DNA from: Xenophilus sp. L33
GTDB taxonomy: Bacteria; Pseudomonadota; Gammaproteobacteria; Burkholderiales; Burkholderiaceae_C
Direction of reading: 5' to 3'
Assembly (NCBI RefSeq): GCF_009765735.1
Contig: NZ_LMUW01000132.1
Span: forward strand, 1-62,834
DNA: 62,834 nucleotides
Shown here in pieces: positions 43,080 to 52,058 of the stretch. Position 1 is the stretch's first letter, and the number at the start of each line of letters is the position of its first letter. Both the position numbers and the translations under genes were made by a program. The notes beneath the pieces are model-generated. The model saw only the letters and a list, made by a program, of their open reading frames with translations, had not been told where the DNA came from and did not search any database.

Positions 43080-44638
43080 GCGCTTCGGCTCTCGCCGCGC
43101 CTGCCGCATCGTCGCGCTGGCGCATCGACGTCCTCGCCGTGATGCCCTGGGTCATCGCGCTGATCGTCGGCATCGACTACTTCGACAACGCGCTGTTCGC
43201 CTTCTTCGCCAGCTACATCGCCGGCGGCATCAGCGCCACCGCCGACGAGCTGGTCTGGGCCTCGAGCGCCTATGCGCTGGGCGCGGTGCTCGGCATCCTG
43301 CAGCAGCACGTCTGGGTCGAGCGGCTGGGCTACCGCCGCTACCTGGCGCTGTGCATGTTCGCCTTCGCGATCTTCGGCGTCGCCGCCGGCCTGTGCGAGA
43401 ACTCGGTGCAGCTGATGATCGCGCGCGGGCTGCAGGGCTACTTCGTCGGCCCGATGCTCGGCGCCTGCCGGATCCTGGTGCAGATCGGCATCGCGCCGGC
43501 GCGCCGGGCCAAGGCCTTGCGCGCCTTCATGGTGTGCATCGTCTTCGGCGGCGGCCTGTCGTCGATCGTCGGCGCCTGGCTGGTCAGCCACTTCGAATGG
43601 CGCGCGCTCTTCTTCTGCAGCGCGCCGGTGGCCGCGCTGGTCGGGCTGGCCGCGTTGTGGACGCTGCCCGACATCGGCGACGTGGCGCGCGAGGAGCGAA
43701 CCGAGCCGCACTACGTGGCCTACGTCGTCTTCGCGCTGGCCCAGGCCGCACTGCAGGTGGTGCTGACCCGCACGCACTTCGAGCTCTTCACCGGCTCGCC
43801 AAGCCTCATCGGCCTGGCGATCGCCGCGGCCGCCGGGCTCGGCTGGTTCGTCCAGCAGCAGTGGCGGCACCCGTCGCCGCTGGTGCGCTTCGACGCGCTG
43901 CGCCAGACCACCTTCCAGGTCGGACTCGCGCTCTACGTCGTCTACTACTACCTGTCGACCGGCTACAGCTACCTCCTGCCGCGTCTGATGGAAGGCGGCC
44001 TCGGCTTCACGGTCGAAGACACCGGCTACTTCAGCGGCGCGACCTCGCTCTTGTCGGCGACGCTGCTCTTCGTCTACCTGAAGTACGCCTCGCGCGTGAC
44101 CCACAAGAAGCGGCTGATCGTGCCGGGCTTCGGCATCGCCGCCGCGGCCGCCTGGTGGTTCGCGCAGATGTCGCCGCAGGTCGGCCGCCTGCAGCTCGCC
44201 GGCCCGCTGCTGCTGCGGGGCCTGATGATGCTGTTCGTGGTGCTGCCGGTCGCGAACCTCACCTTCCGCTCCTTCGAGGCCGAGGCCTTCGCCCACGGCT
44301 ACCGGCTGAAGAACCTGGTCCGGCAGCTGGCCATCTCCTTCGCCACCGCGAGCGCGATCGCGATCCAGCAGCACCGGCTGGCGCTGCACGAGAGCCGGCT
44401 GGCCGAGTTCTCCAGCCCGACCAACGCCACCTTCACGCAGGCGCTCGACGCGCTGACCCATGGCTTCGTCGCCTCCGGCCACGCGCTCGGCGAGGCCCAT
44501 GCGATGGCGCTGGTCACGCTGCAGCGCACCTTCGAGCAGCAGGCCACCTTCATGGCCTCGCTCGACGGCTTCCAGGTGATGGCGGTGGTGGCACTGGCCG
44601 CAGGCATCTTCGCGGCCTGGCAGCGCAGCATCGACTGA
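43076..44638 (+). CDS. MFS multidrug exporter, DHA2 (14-helix) type
   Basis: 520 residues with about 14 hydrophobic spans. N-terminal motif region SATADELVWASSAYALGAVLGI and IARGLQGYFVGPMLGACRILVQIG correspond to conserved helices 2 and 4-5 of EmrB-like transporters, including the R and G residues of motif C type. A long C-terminal loop (ATFTQALDALTHGFVASGHALGEAHAMALVTL) precedes the last helix, as in EmrB relatives. It is translationally coupled to the MerR regulator. No EmrA-type adaptor is adjacent. Substrate unknown. Confidence 0.87.
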   Translation: MSASALAAPAASSRWRIDVLAVMPWVIALIVGIDYFDNALFAFFASYIAGGISATADELVWASSAYALGAVLGILQQHVWVERLGYRRYLALCMFAFAIFGVAAGLCENSVQLMIARGLQGYFVGPMLGACRILVQIGIAPARRAKALRAFMVCIVFGGGLSSIVGAWLVSHFEWRALFFCSAPVAALVGLAALWTLPDIGDVAREERTEPHYVAYVVFALAQAALQVVLTRTHFELFTGSPSLIGLAIAAAAGLGWFVQQQWRHPSPLVRFDALRQTTFQVGLALYVVYYYLSTGYSYLLPRLMEGGLGFTVEDTGYFSGATSLLSATLLFVYLKYASRVTHKKRLIVPGFGIAAAAAWWFAQMSPQVGRLQLAGPLLLRGLMMLFVVLPVANLTFRSFEAEAFAHGYRLKNLVRQLAISFATASAIAIQQHRLALHESRLAEFSSPTNATFTQALDALTHGFVASGHALGEAHAMALVTLQRTFEQQATFMASLDGFQVMAVVALAAGIFAAWQRSID

Positions 44639-44653
44639 GCCGGCCTGAAGGGT

Positions 44654-44953
44654 CTACAGGTCGGCGAAGCCGGTGTTGCCGCTGTGGTCGCGCGACTGCC
44701 ACTCGACCAGCCAGAGCCCGATGCGGGTCGCGACCCGGGCCAGGGCGACCTGGCGATCGCGGTCGAGGTGCGACAACTGCATGCGACAGCGCGCCGCGTC
44801 GCCCTCGAACAGCTCGGCCGTGCCGCCGTGGAAGCCGTCGTCGCCGCGCCGCAGCTTCAGGGCGAGGCGCCAGCCCGGCGGCAGGGCGATCGCGGCTGCG
44901 TCGCCGCAGTCGTCCTCGGGCATCGAAGGACCGGGAAATGTGCTGGGCCGCAT
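44654..44953 (-). CDS. hypothetical protein
   Basis: 99 residues from ATG at 44953; a second ATG at codon 11 (MPEDDCGD) is possible. The C-terminal half (RCRMQLSHLDRDRQVALARVATRIGLWLVEWQSRDH) is a helical charged segment. No family recognised. It starts five bases after the stop of the amidohydrolase gene on the same strand, so it may be cotranscribed. Confidence 0.6.
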   Translation of the reverse strand: MRPSTFPGPSMPEDDCGDAAAIALPPGWRLALKLRRGDDGFHGGTAELFEGDAARCRMQLSHLDRDRQVALARVATRIGLWLVEWQSRDHSGNTGFADL

Positions 44954-44958
44954 GGTCG

Positions 44959-46377
44959 TCAGGCCGCGTGCGGATGCCGCGCCGCCTCGTAGAGCTGCCG
45001 CGCGAGGTCCCGGTGCCGCGCCAGCAGCGGCGCCAATTCGAGCCCGGTGAAGCGGCCGTCGCGGATGCGAACCCGGCCGTCGATCACGTTCAACGACACA
45101 TTGCCGGGCTGGCAGAAGACCAGCGCGGCCACCGGATCGTGCGCGGCGCCCGCATGGCCGACGTCGCGCAGGTCGAAGGCCACCACGTCGGCCGACATGC
45201 CGGGCGCCAGCGCGCCGATGTCGTCGCGCCCGAGCACCGCGGCGCCGCCGAGCGTGGCGATCTCCAGCGCCTCGCGCGCGGTCATCGCGGCCGGGCCGAA
45301 GCCGACCCGCTGCAGCAGCAGCGCCTGGCGCGCCTCGCCCAGCAGGTGCGCGCCGTCGTTGGAGGCGCTGCCGTCCACGCCCAGCCCGACCGGCACGCCG
45401 GCGCGCCGCATGGCGCCGATCGGCGCGATGCCGGAGGCCAGCCGCATGTTGGAGCAGGGGCAGTGCGCCACGCCGGTGCCGGTGCGCCCGAACAGCGCGA
45501 TGCCGGCCGGGTCGAGCTTCACGCAGTGGGCGTGCCAGACGTCGCGGCCGACCCAGCCGAGGTCTTCCGCGTATTCGGCCGGCGTCATGCCGAACTTCTC
45601 GCGCGAGTAGGCGATGTCGTTGTCGTTCTCGGCCAGGTGCGTGTGCAACGACACGCCGCGCTCGCGCGCCAGCACGGCCGACTCGCGCATCAGCTCGCGC
45701 GAGACAGAGAAGGGCGAGCAGGGCGCCAGCACGATGCGCCGCATGGCGTGGCGCGAGGCGTCGTGCCATTGGTCGATCAGCCGCTCGCTGTCGCGCAGGA
45801 TCGCGGCCTCGTCCTCGACCACCTCGTCCGGCGGCAGGCCGCCCTTGCTGCGGCCGACGCTCATGCTGCCGCGGGCCGCATGGAAGCGCAGTCCCATCGC
45901 GTCGGCGGCCTCGATCGAATCGTCCAGCCGCGAGCCGTTCGGGTAGAGGTAGAGATGGTCGCTGCTGGTGGTGCAGCCCGAGAGCATCAGCTCGGCCATC
46001 GCGGTCTGGGTCGAGACGCGGATCATCTCGGGCGTCAGCCGCGCCCACAGCGGGTAGAGGCTGCCGAGCCAGCCGAACAGCTCGGCGTCCTGGGCCTCGG
46101 TCACGGCCCGCGTGAGGCTCTGGAACATGTGGTGGTGGGTGTTCACCAGGCCCGGCATCGCCACCTGGCCGTGCAGGTCGATCACCTCGGCGCGGCCGTT
46201 GCGCAGCGCGTCGGCGTACGGCGTCGGCAGTTCGGCGGTGGCGCCGACCCAGGCGACGACGTTGTCCTCGACGACCAGCGCACCGTCGGCGATCTCGCGG
46301 CGGGCGGCATCCATCGTGACCAGCACCTCGGCGTGGCGGAGGATCAGCGGGCGGTTCGGCGCGGGCGGAGTGTTCAT
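44959..46377 (-). CDS. amidohydrolase, 8-oxoguanine deaminase-like
   Basis: 472 residues from ATG at 46377; a start six codons upstream is also open. Metal-dependent TIM barrel of the AtzA/TrzN/SsnA group: metal His pair in VNTHHHMFQSLTRAV (about 63-77), His in SLHTHLAEND, His in WHAHCVKLD and Asp in LGVDGSASND. The segments GCTTSSDHLYLYPNGS and HCPCSNMRLASG match 8-oxoguanine deaminases, which turn 8-oxoguanine into uric acid. A related hydroxyatrazine or guanine-analogue substrate cannot be excluded. Divergent from an MFS transporter (57 bp). Confidence 0.87.
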   Translation of the reverse strand: MNTPPAPNRPLILRHAEVLVTMDAARREIADGALVVEDNVVAWVGATAELPTPYADALRNGRAEVIDLHGQVAMPGLVNTHHHMFQSLTRAVTEAQDAELFGWLGSLYPLWARLTPEMIRVSTQTAMAELMLSGCTTSSDHLYLYPNGSRLDDSIEAADAMGLRFHAARGSMSVGRSKGGLPPDEVVEDEAAILRDSERLIDQWHDASRHAMRRIVLAPCSPFSVSRELMRESAVLARERGVSLHTHLAENDNDIAYSREKFGMTPAEYAEDLGWVGRDVWHAHCVKLDPAGIALFGRTGTGVAHCPCSNMRLASGIAPIGAMRRAGVPVGLGVDGSASNDGAHLLGEARQALLLQRVGFGPAAMTAREALEIATLGGAAVLGRDDIGALAPGMSADVVAFDLRDVGHAGAAHDPVAALVFCQPGNVSLNVIDGRVRIRDGRFTGLELAPLLARHRDLARQLYEAARHPHAA

Positions 46378-46434
46378 GGTGCGGACATTTTGCAACGCAA
46401 GGCGCGCGCCAAAGGCCCGTGGGAAGATCGCGCC

Positions 46435-47646
46435 GTGTCATCCCCCGTCTCCACCCTCGCCGCCGACGCCAGCGACGCCCGTGCGCGTCCGTTCCTGCTC
46501 GGGCTCAGCCTGATCCTGATCGCTTTCAACCTGCGGCCGGTCTTCGGCAGCCTGTCGGTGCTGCTGCCGGAAGTCATGCGCGACACCGGCCTCACGGCGA
46601 CCGGCGCCAGCCTGCTGACCACCTTGCCCTTGCTCTGCCTCGGCCTCTTCGCGGCGCCGGCACCGGCGCTGGCGCGGCGCTTCGGGCCGGAACGCGTGCT
46701 GCTCGGCGCGCTGGCGCTGATCGCCCTGGGCAGCCTCTTGCGCGGCACCGGCAACCTGCCCGTGCTGTTCCTGGCCTCGGCGATGGCCGGCGCCGGCATC
46801 GCGGTCGCCAACGTGCTGCTGCCGGGCCTGGTGAAACGCGACTTCGCCAGCCGCGCGGCGATGATGACCGGCTTCTACACGCTCTCGATCTGCGCCGGCG
46901 CCGCCAGCGCCGCGGCCTTCACGGTGCCGCTGGAGCAGCGCTTCGACGGCGCCTGGACCTGGGCGCTCGGCTTCTGGGGCCTGCCGGCGGGGCTGGTGCT
47001 GCTGCTGTGGGTGCCGCAGGCGCTGGCCGCCCCGCTGCGACCCGCGCCGGCCAGCGTCCATGCCGGCAGCCTGTGGCGCGACCGGCTGGCCTGGCAGGTC
47101 ACCTGCTTCATGGGCCTGCAGTCCTCGCTGGCGTACATCGTGATGGGCTGGCTGGCGCCGATGCTGCGCGAGCGCGGCCTCGACAGCGCCGCCGCCGGCT
47201 ACCTGGTGGCGGTGACCATCCTGGCGCAGCTCTTCACCTGCCTGGTCACGCCCTCGATCGCGGCGCGCTGCCGCGACCAGCGCGGCCTGGCGGTCGGCTT
47301 CACCGCGATCATCCTGGTCTCGATGCTGGCCTTCCTGTTCGCGCCGCTGGGCGGCCGCTGGTTCTGGGCACTGCTGCTGGGCATCGGCCAGGGCGGCGGC
47401 TTCGCGCTGGCGCTGAGCCTGATCGTGATGCGCTCGCCCGATGCCAACGTCACCGCGCGGCTGTCGGCGATGGCGCAGGGCTGGGGCTACGTGCTGGCCG
47501 CCTTCGGGCCGCTGCTGGCCGGCCTCTTGCGCGGCTGGAGCGGCGGCTTCCGCTCGTCGGCGCTGCTGATGGTGGCGATCGCCGCCGCCATGGCCTGGAG
47601 CGGCTGGGGCGCGGGCCGCAAGCTGCTGGTGCGGCCGCGCGGCTGA
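46435..47646 (+). CDS. MFS transporter, CynX/NimT family
   Basis: 403 residues from a GTG at 46435 that precedes the first helix (FLLGLSLILIAFNLRPVFGSLSVLLPEV). About 12 hydrophobic spans. The opening NLRP motif and GLTATGASLLTTLPLLCLGLFA are characteristic of the CynX/NimT branch, whose members handle cyanate, nitroimidazoles and other small compounds. Divergent from the 8-oxoguanine deaminase-like gene, so a purine-related substrate is possible, but this is only positional. Confidence 0.87.
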   Translation: MSSPVSTLAADASDARARPFLLGLSLILIAFNLRPVFGSLSVLLPEVMRDTGLTATGASLLTTLPLLCLGLFAAPAPALARRFGPERVLLGALALIALGSLLRGTGNLPVLFLASAMAGAGIAVANVLLPGLVKRDFASRAAMMTGFYTLSICAGAASAAAFTVPLEQRFDGAWTWALGFWGLPAGLVLLLWVPQALAAPLRPAPASVHAGSLWRDRLAWQVTCFMGLQSSLAYIVMGWLAPMLRERGLDSAAAGYLVAVTILAQLFTCLVTPSIAARCRDQRGLAVGFTAIILVSMLAFLFAPLGGRWFWALLLGIGQGGGFALALSLIVMRSPDANVTARLSAMAQGWGYVLAAFGPLLAGLLRGWSGGFRSSALLMVAIAAAMAWSGWGAGRKLLVRPRG

Positions 47647-47653
47647 GGGCCTC

Positions 47654-48121
47654 TCAGAGGCCGAGCGCGCTCAGGCCCGGATGGTCGTCGGGCCGGCGGC
47701 CGAGCGGCCAGTGGTACTTGCGATCGCTCTCGGGGATCGGCAGGTCGTTGATGCTGGCATGCCGGTGCGTCATCAGTCCGCTCTCGTTGAACTGCCAGTT
47801 CTCGTTGCCGTAGCTGCGGAACCAGTGGCCGGAGTCGTCGTGCCATTCATAGGCGAAGCGCACCGCGATGCGCGCGCCGTCGAAGGCCCAGACCTCCTTG
47901 ATCAATCGGTAGTCCAACTCGCGTGCCCACTTGCGCTCGAGGAAGGCCTGCGCGGCGGCGCGGCCGACGATGAACTCGGCGCGGTTGCGCCAGCGCGTGT
48001 CCTCGCTGTAGGCACCGGCGACGCGGACCGGATCGCGCGAGTTCCAGCCGTCTTCGGCCAGTCGCACTTTCTGGGTCGCGGTCTCGAGGGTGAAGGGCGG
48101 CAGGGGCGGGCGGGTTTTCAT
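47654..48121 (-). CDS. DUF1348 / nuclear transport factor 2-like protein
   Basis: 155 residues. SnoaL/NTF2-like fold: VRLAEDGWNSRDPVRVAGAYSEDTRWRNRAEFIVGRAAAQAFLERKW, then WAFDGARIAVRFAYEWHDDSGHWFRSYGNENW and MTHRHASINDLPI, the DUF1348 pattern. Length matches the family (about 150). Cytoplasmic, function unknown; some NTF2-like proteins isomerise or hydrolyse small molecules. It converges on the CynX-type gene with seven bases between stops. Confidence 0.88.
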   Translation of the reverse strand: MKTRPPLPPFTLETATQKVRLAEDGWNSRDPVRVAGAYSEDTRWRNRAEFIVGRAAAQAFLERKWARELDYRLIKEVWAFDGARIAVRFAYEWHDDSGHWFRSYGNENWQFNESGLMTHRHASINDLPIPESDRKYHWPLGRRPDDHPGLSALGL

Positions 48122-48165
48122 GCGACGGGCTCCAGGAGGGGTTCGGACGGGTTCGGATGTGGTCG

Positions 48166-48531
48166 TCAGTCGGCCGCGAACCGCGCCTTGAAGGCTTCGC
48201 AGAAGGCCGGCGTGCCGCTGATCGACAGGCTCACAGTGTGCCTCGTGACGACGACCGGATCGGTATCGACTTGCAGCCGGCGGCTGTCGGGGTCGAAGTG
48301 AAGCGTCTCGGTCGACGTGCGCTCCTGCAGGCCGGTGAGGTCGCAGTCCCAGTCGCCCTCCTCGCCGACGGCACCGCGCGCGGGGAAGTGTTCGTGGGCC
48401 CAGCCGAGCACCTGCGCGATCTCGGCGTGCAGCGCCGGCAGCCGCGACGCCGCCACGCTGGCCATGGCGTCGAAGACGCCGATGCCCTCGGCGTCTTCGC
48501 TGTAGTCGAAATCGAGGTAGTCGAGGCTCAT
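48166..48531 (-). CDS. hypothetical protein coupled to the LysR-type regulator
   Basis: 121 residues beginning MSLDYLDFDYSEDAEGIGVFDAMASVA. Acidic N-terminus, then RLPALHAEIAQVLGWAHEHFP and HFDPDSRRLQVDTDPVVVTRHTVSLSISGTPAF. I do not recognise a domain. Its ATG overlaps the stop of the LysR-type gene (ATGA), so the two are translated together. Confidence 0.8.
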   Translation of the reverse strand: MSLDYLDFDYSEDAEGIGVFDAMASVAASRLPALHAEIAQVLGWAHEHFPARGAVGEEGDWDCDLTGLQERTSTETLHFDPDSRRLQVDTDPVVVTRHTVSLSISGTPAFCEAFKARFAAD

Positions 48532-49439
48532 CGGGGTTCCTTGGAAGCGGCTTGCTTGAGCAGCCAGTCGCGAAAGAGGCGCAGGGCCGGCCGCGCGTCC
48601 TGCGCGGCCGGCGTCACCAGGAAGTAGCTGCGCTCGCCGCGCAGCGGGCGGTCGCAGGCCACCACCAGTTCGCCGCGCGCCAGTTCGGGCTCGATCAGCA
48701 TGCGCGGCATGAGCGCGACGCCGAGGCCGTGCGCCGCGGCGATCGCCAGCATCGAGAACAGCTCGTAGCGCGGGCCGCTGCGGGCGCGCGGCGCGTCGAC
48801 CTGCTGGGCGTCGAACCACTGGCGCCAGCCGTCGGGCCGGGTGCTCTGCTGCAGGAGCGGCAGCCGGGCGATGGCGGCCGGCGCGAGCTGCCGGCGCGGC
48901 GCGATCAGGGCCGGGCTGCAGACCGGCAGCACGTCCTCGTTGAGCAGCACCGTGGCTTCGGTGCCGGCCCAGTTGGCGGTCTGCGCCGCGGTGCCGGCGT
49001 AGAGCGCGGCGTCGAAGGGCGTGTCGTTGAAGAGGAAGGGCCGCGTGCGGGTCTCGATGTGGACCGTGATGTCCGGATGCATCGCCGCGAAGCCGGGCAG
49101 CCGCGGGATCAGCCAGCGCGTGGCGAAGGTCGGCACCGCCGCCAGCTGCAGCGAACCGCCGAGGCCTTGCCGGGCCATGGCGTCGAGCGTGTCGCGTTCC
49201 ATGCTGTCGAGCTGGCGGGCGATCTGCCGCGCATAGTCGGCGCCGGCCGCGGTCAGCGCGACGCCGTGGCGGGTGCGGCGGAACAGCGCCAGGTCGAGGA
49301 AGTCCTCCAGCGCGGTGATCTGGCGCGACACCGCGCTCTGGGTCAGCGCCAGTTCCTGCGCGGCGCGGGTGTAGCTTTCGTGGCGCGCCGCGGCCTCGAA
49401 ACACACGAGCGACTGGGTCGACGGGATCTTGCGGCGCAT
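48528..49439 (-). CDS. LysR-family regulator, probable GcdR
   Basis: 303 residues. N-terminal helix-turn-helix (SLVCFEAAARHESYTRAAQELALTQSAVSRQITALEDFLDLALFRR, split across two helices; GcvA-like) and a C-terminal effector domain with PRLPGFAAMHPDITVHIETR. It is divergent from a glutaryl-CoA dehydrogenase gene with 175 bp between starts, the classic layout for a LysR activator of that operon, hence the GcdR suggestion. The ligand, perhaps glutarate, is inferred from context only. Confidence 0.88.
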   Translation of the reverse strand: MRRKIPSTQSLVCFEAAARHESYTRAAQELALTQSAVSRQITALEDFLDLALFRRTRHGVALTAAGADYARQIARQLDSMERDTLDAMARQGLGGSLQLAAVPTFATRWLIPRLPGFAAMHPDITVHIETRTRPFLFNDTPFDAALYAGTAAQTANWAGTEATVLLNEDVLPVCSPALIAPRRQLAPAAIARLPLLQQSTRPDGWRQWFDAQQVDAPRARSGPRYELFSMLAIAAAHGLGVALMPRMLIEPELARGELVVACDRPLRGERSYFLVTPAAQDARPALRLFRDWLLKQAASKEPR

Positions 49440-49546
49440 GGTATGCGGACTTTACATAGTTGCTGCGGGTCGCCTTGCAGGAGAGGGCGCCTCGGCATCG
49501 GCGGCTTGACGTGCGCAAAGAGCATAACTGGATGTCGAATCGTCGT

Positions 49547-49575
49547 TTGCGCTCGTCATCCCTCGCGCTTAGGAT
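49547..49575 (+). promoter_or_regulatory. possible promoter of the gcdH operon
   Basis: TTGCGC (49547-49552) and TAGGAT (49570-49575, 4/6 to the -10) at 17-bp spacing, 40 bases before the gcdH ATG. The weak -35 fits a LysR-activated promoter. A ribosome site GGAG lies near 49604. Confidence 0.4.
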
Positions 49576-49614
49576 CGAAGGCTGTTTTTCAGCACCTCAC
49601 CTCGGAGACCTCGG

Positions 49615-50811
49615 ATGGCCCACGCCGCTTTTCAATGGGACGACCCCCTTCTGCTCGACCAGCAACTCACCGACGACGAGCGCATGGTGCGCGACGCGGC
49701 CAACGCCTACTGCCAGGAGCGCCTCGCGCCGCGCGTGATCGAGGGCTTCCGCACCGGCGAGACCGACACCGCCATCTTCCGCGAGATGGGCGCGCTCGGC
49801 CTGCTCGGCCCGACCATTCCCGAGCAGTACGGCGGCCCCGGCCTCAACTACGTCTGCTACGGCCTGATCGCGCGTGAGGTCGAGCGGGTCGATTCCGGCT
49901 ACCGCTCCATGGCCAGCGTGCAGAGCTCGCTCGTCATGGTGCCCATCAACGAATTCGGCACCGAGACGCAGAAGCAGAAGTACCTGCCCAAGCTGGCCAC
50001 CGGCGAATGGATCGGCTGCTTCGGCCTCACCGAGCCCGACCACGGCTCCGACCCCGGCAGCATGGTCACCCGTGCCAAGAAGGTCGCCGGCGGCTACGCG
50101 CTCACCGGCGCCAAGATGTGGATCAGCAACAGCCCGATCGCCGACGTCTTCGTGGTCTGGGCCAAGGAAGTCAGCGAGAGCGGCAAGGTCGGCCCGATCC
50201 GCGGCTTCGTGCTCGAGAAGGGCATGAAGGGCCTGAGCGCCCCGGCGATCCACGGCAAGGTCGGCCTGCGTGCTTCGATCACGGGTGAGATCGTGATGGA
50301 CAACGTCTTCTGCCCCGAAGAGAACGCCTTCCCCGAGGTGCAGGGCCTCAAGGGCCCGTTCACCTGCCTCAACAGCGCCCGCTACGGCATCTCGTGGGGC
50401 GCGCTCGGCGCCGCCGAAGACTGCTGGCACCGCGCCCGCCAGTACACGCTCGACCGCAAGCAGTTCGGCCGGCCGCTGGCCGCCAACCAGCTCATCCAGA
50501 AGAAGCTGGCCGACATGCAGACCGAGATCACGCTGGGCCTGCAAGGGTGTCTCCGCCTCGGCCGCATGAAGGACGAAGGCACCGCCTCGGTCGAGGTCAC
50601 CTCGCTGCTCAAGCGCAACTCGTGCGGCAAGGCGCTCGACATCGCCCGCCTGGCGCGCGACATGATGGGCGGCAACGGCATCAGCGACGAGTTCGGCGTG
50701 GCCCGCCACCTCGTCAACCTGGAAGTCGTGAACACCTACGAAGGCACGCACGACATCCACGCGCTGATCCTCGGTCGGGCGCAGACCGGCATCGCGGCCT
50801 TCGCCAACTGA
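49615..50811 (+). CDS. gcdH: glutaryl-CoA dehydrogenase
   Basis: 398 residues. FAD enzyme that oxidises and decarboxylates glutaryl-CoA to crotonyl-CoA. Acyl-CoA dehydrogenase motifs: CFGLTEPDHGSDPGSM (FAD site, about 138-153) and KMWISNSPIADVFVVWAK. GcdH-specific features: the substrate Arg in NSARYGISWGALGAA, and the catalytic Glu in VNTYEGTHDIHALILGRAQTG near the C-terminus. A trifunctional place in lysine/tryptophan degradation or pimelate-type routes is expected. The stop overlaps the CoA-transferase ATG (TGATG). Confidence 0.97.
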   Translation: MAHAAFQWDDPLLLDQQLTDDERMVRDAANAYCQERLAPRVIEGFRTGETDTAIFREMGALGLLGPTIPEQYGGPGLNYVCYGLIAREVERVDSGYRSMASVQSSLVMVPINEFGTETQKQKYLPKLATGEWIGCFGLTEPDHGSDPGSMVTRAKKVAGGYALTGAKMWISNSPIADVFVVWAKEVSESGKVGPIRGFVLEKGMKGLSAPAIHGKVGLRASITGEIVMDNVFCPEENAFPEVQGLKGPFTCLNSARYGISWGALGAAEDCWHRARQYTLDRKQFGRPLAANQLIQKKLADMQTEITLGLQGCLRLGRMKDEGTASVEVTSLLKRNSCGKALDIARLARDMMGGNGISDEFGVARHLVNLEVVNTYEGTHDIHALILGRAQTGIAAFAN

Positions 50812-52058
50812 TGGCCGCGCCGTCCCCGAACCCCGGCGCCCTCGCGGGCCTCAAGGTCCTCGATCTGTCCCGCGTGCTCGCGGGGCCGTGGTGCACGCAG
50901 ATCCTCGCCGACCTCGGCGCCGACGTGATCAAGATCGAACGCCCGGGCACCGGGGACGACACCCGCACCTGGGGCCCGCCCTTCCTGAAGGACCGCGACG
51001 GCAACGACACCGACCAGTCGACCTACTTCACCTCCTGCAACCGCAACAAGCGCTCGGTCACCATCGACATGGCCACGCCCGAAGGCCGGGCGCTGCTGCA
51101 GCGCATGGCGGTCGAAAGCGACATCCTGGTCGAGAACTTCAAGACCGGCGGCCTCGACCAGTACGGCCTCGACCACCGCACGCTGCGCGCGCTCAACCCG
51201 CGCCTCATCTACTGCAGCGTGACCGGCTTCGGCCACGACGGCCCGCACGCCACGCGCGCCGGCTACGACCTGATGATCCAGGCCACCAGCGGCATGATGA
51301 GCATCACCGGCAAGCCCGACGAGCTGCCCGGCGGCGGCCCGCTGCGGGTCGGTGTCGCGCTGACCGACCTCTTCACCGGCGTCTACGCCAGCACCGCGAT
51401 CCTGGCGGCGCTCGAGGTGCGGCATCGCACCGGCGAGGGCCAGCACATCGACATGGCGCTGCTCGACGTCGGCATGACCATCCTGGCCAACCAGGCGAGC
51501 GCCTTCCTCAACACCGGCGTCGCGCCCACGCGCCAGGGCAACAGCCATCCGAGCCTGGCGCCCTACCAGGACTTCCGCACCGCCGACGGCTCGATGCTGC
51601 TGGCGATCGGCAACAACGGCCAGTTCGCACGCTTCTGCGAAGCCGCCGGCCATGCCGAATGGGCGTCCGACCCGCGCTACGCGACCAACACGCTGCGGGT
51701 GAAGCATCGCGAGGTGCTGATCCCGCAGATGGAAGCCCTCACCCGCACCCGCAGCACCGCCGACTGGATCGCGCTGCTCGAGGACAAGGCCGTTCCCTGC
51801 GGTCCGATCAACGACATCGCCCAGGCCTTCGAGGACGAGCAGGTCAAGGCGCGCGGCCTCAAGGTGAGCCTGCCGCGCCAGGCCGGCGACGGCATCGACC
51901 AGATCGTCGGCGTCGCCAGTCCGTTGCGGCTCGCGGCCACGCCGCCGGTGCTGATGCGCGCGCCGCCGCGGCTCGGCCAGCACACCGACGAGGTGCTCGA
52001 AGAGCTCGGCATCGATGCCGGGCAACGCGCCGCACTTCGCCGCGGGGGCGTTCTTTGA
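50811..52058 (+). CDS. CaiB/BaiF family (class III) CoA-transferase
   Basis: 415 residues. LDLSRVLAGPWCTQILADLGADVIKIE at the N-terminus, then the catalytic Asp in RAGYDLMIQATSGMMSITG (about residue 157) and QHIDMALLDVG. With gcdH upstream it probably activates glutarate to glutaryl-CoA using succinyl-CoA, as in SUGCT-type enzymes; this is inferred from operon context. The ATG shares one base with the gcdH stop, and the trehalase TTG overlaps its own stop. Confidence 0.92.
   Translation: MAAPSPNPGALAGLKVLDLSRVLAGPWCTQILADLGADVIKIERPGTGDDTRTWGPPFLKDRDGNDTDQSTYFTSCNRNKRSVTIDMATPEGRALLQRMAVESDILVENFKTGGLDQYGLDHRTLRALNPRLIYCSVTGFGHDGPHATRAGYDLMIQATSGMMSITGKPDELPGGGPLRVGVALTDLFTGVYASTAILAALEVRHRTGEGQHIDMALLDVGMTILANQASAFLNTGVAPTRQGNSHPSLAPYQDFRTADGSMLLAIGNNGQFARFCEAAGHAEWASDPRYATNTLRVKHREVLIPQMEALTRTRSTADWIALLEDKAVPCGPINDIAQAFEDEQVKARGLKVSLPRQAGDGIDQIVGVASPLRLAATPPVLMRAPPRLGQHTDEVLEELGIDAGQRAALRRGGVL

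Noticed and set aside
43351..46434. Long forward open frame leading into the CynX-type transporter
   Set aside because: Its first ~1000 codons are an out-of-frame reading of the MFS exporter and antisense of the deaminase; only the part from GTG 46435 has transporter features.
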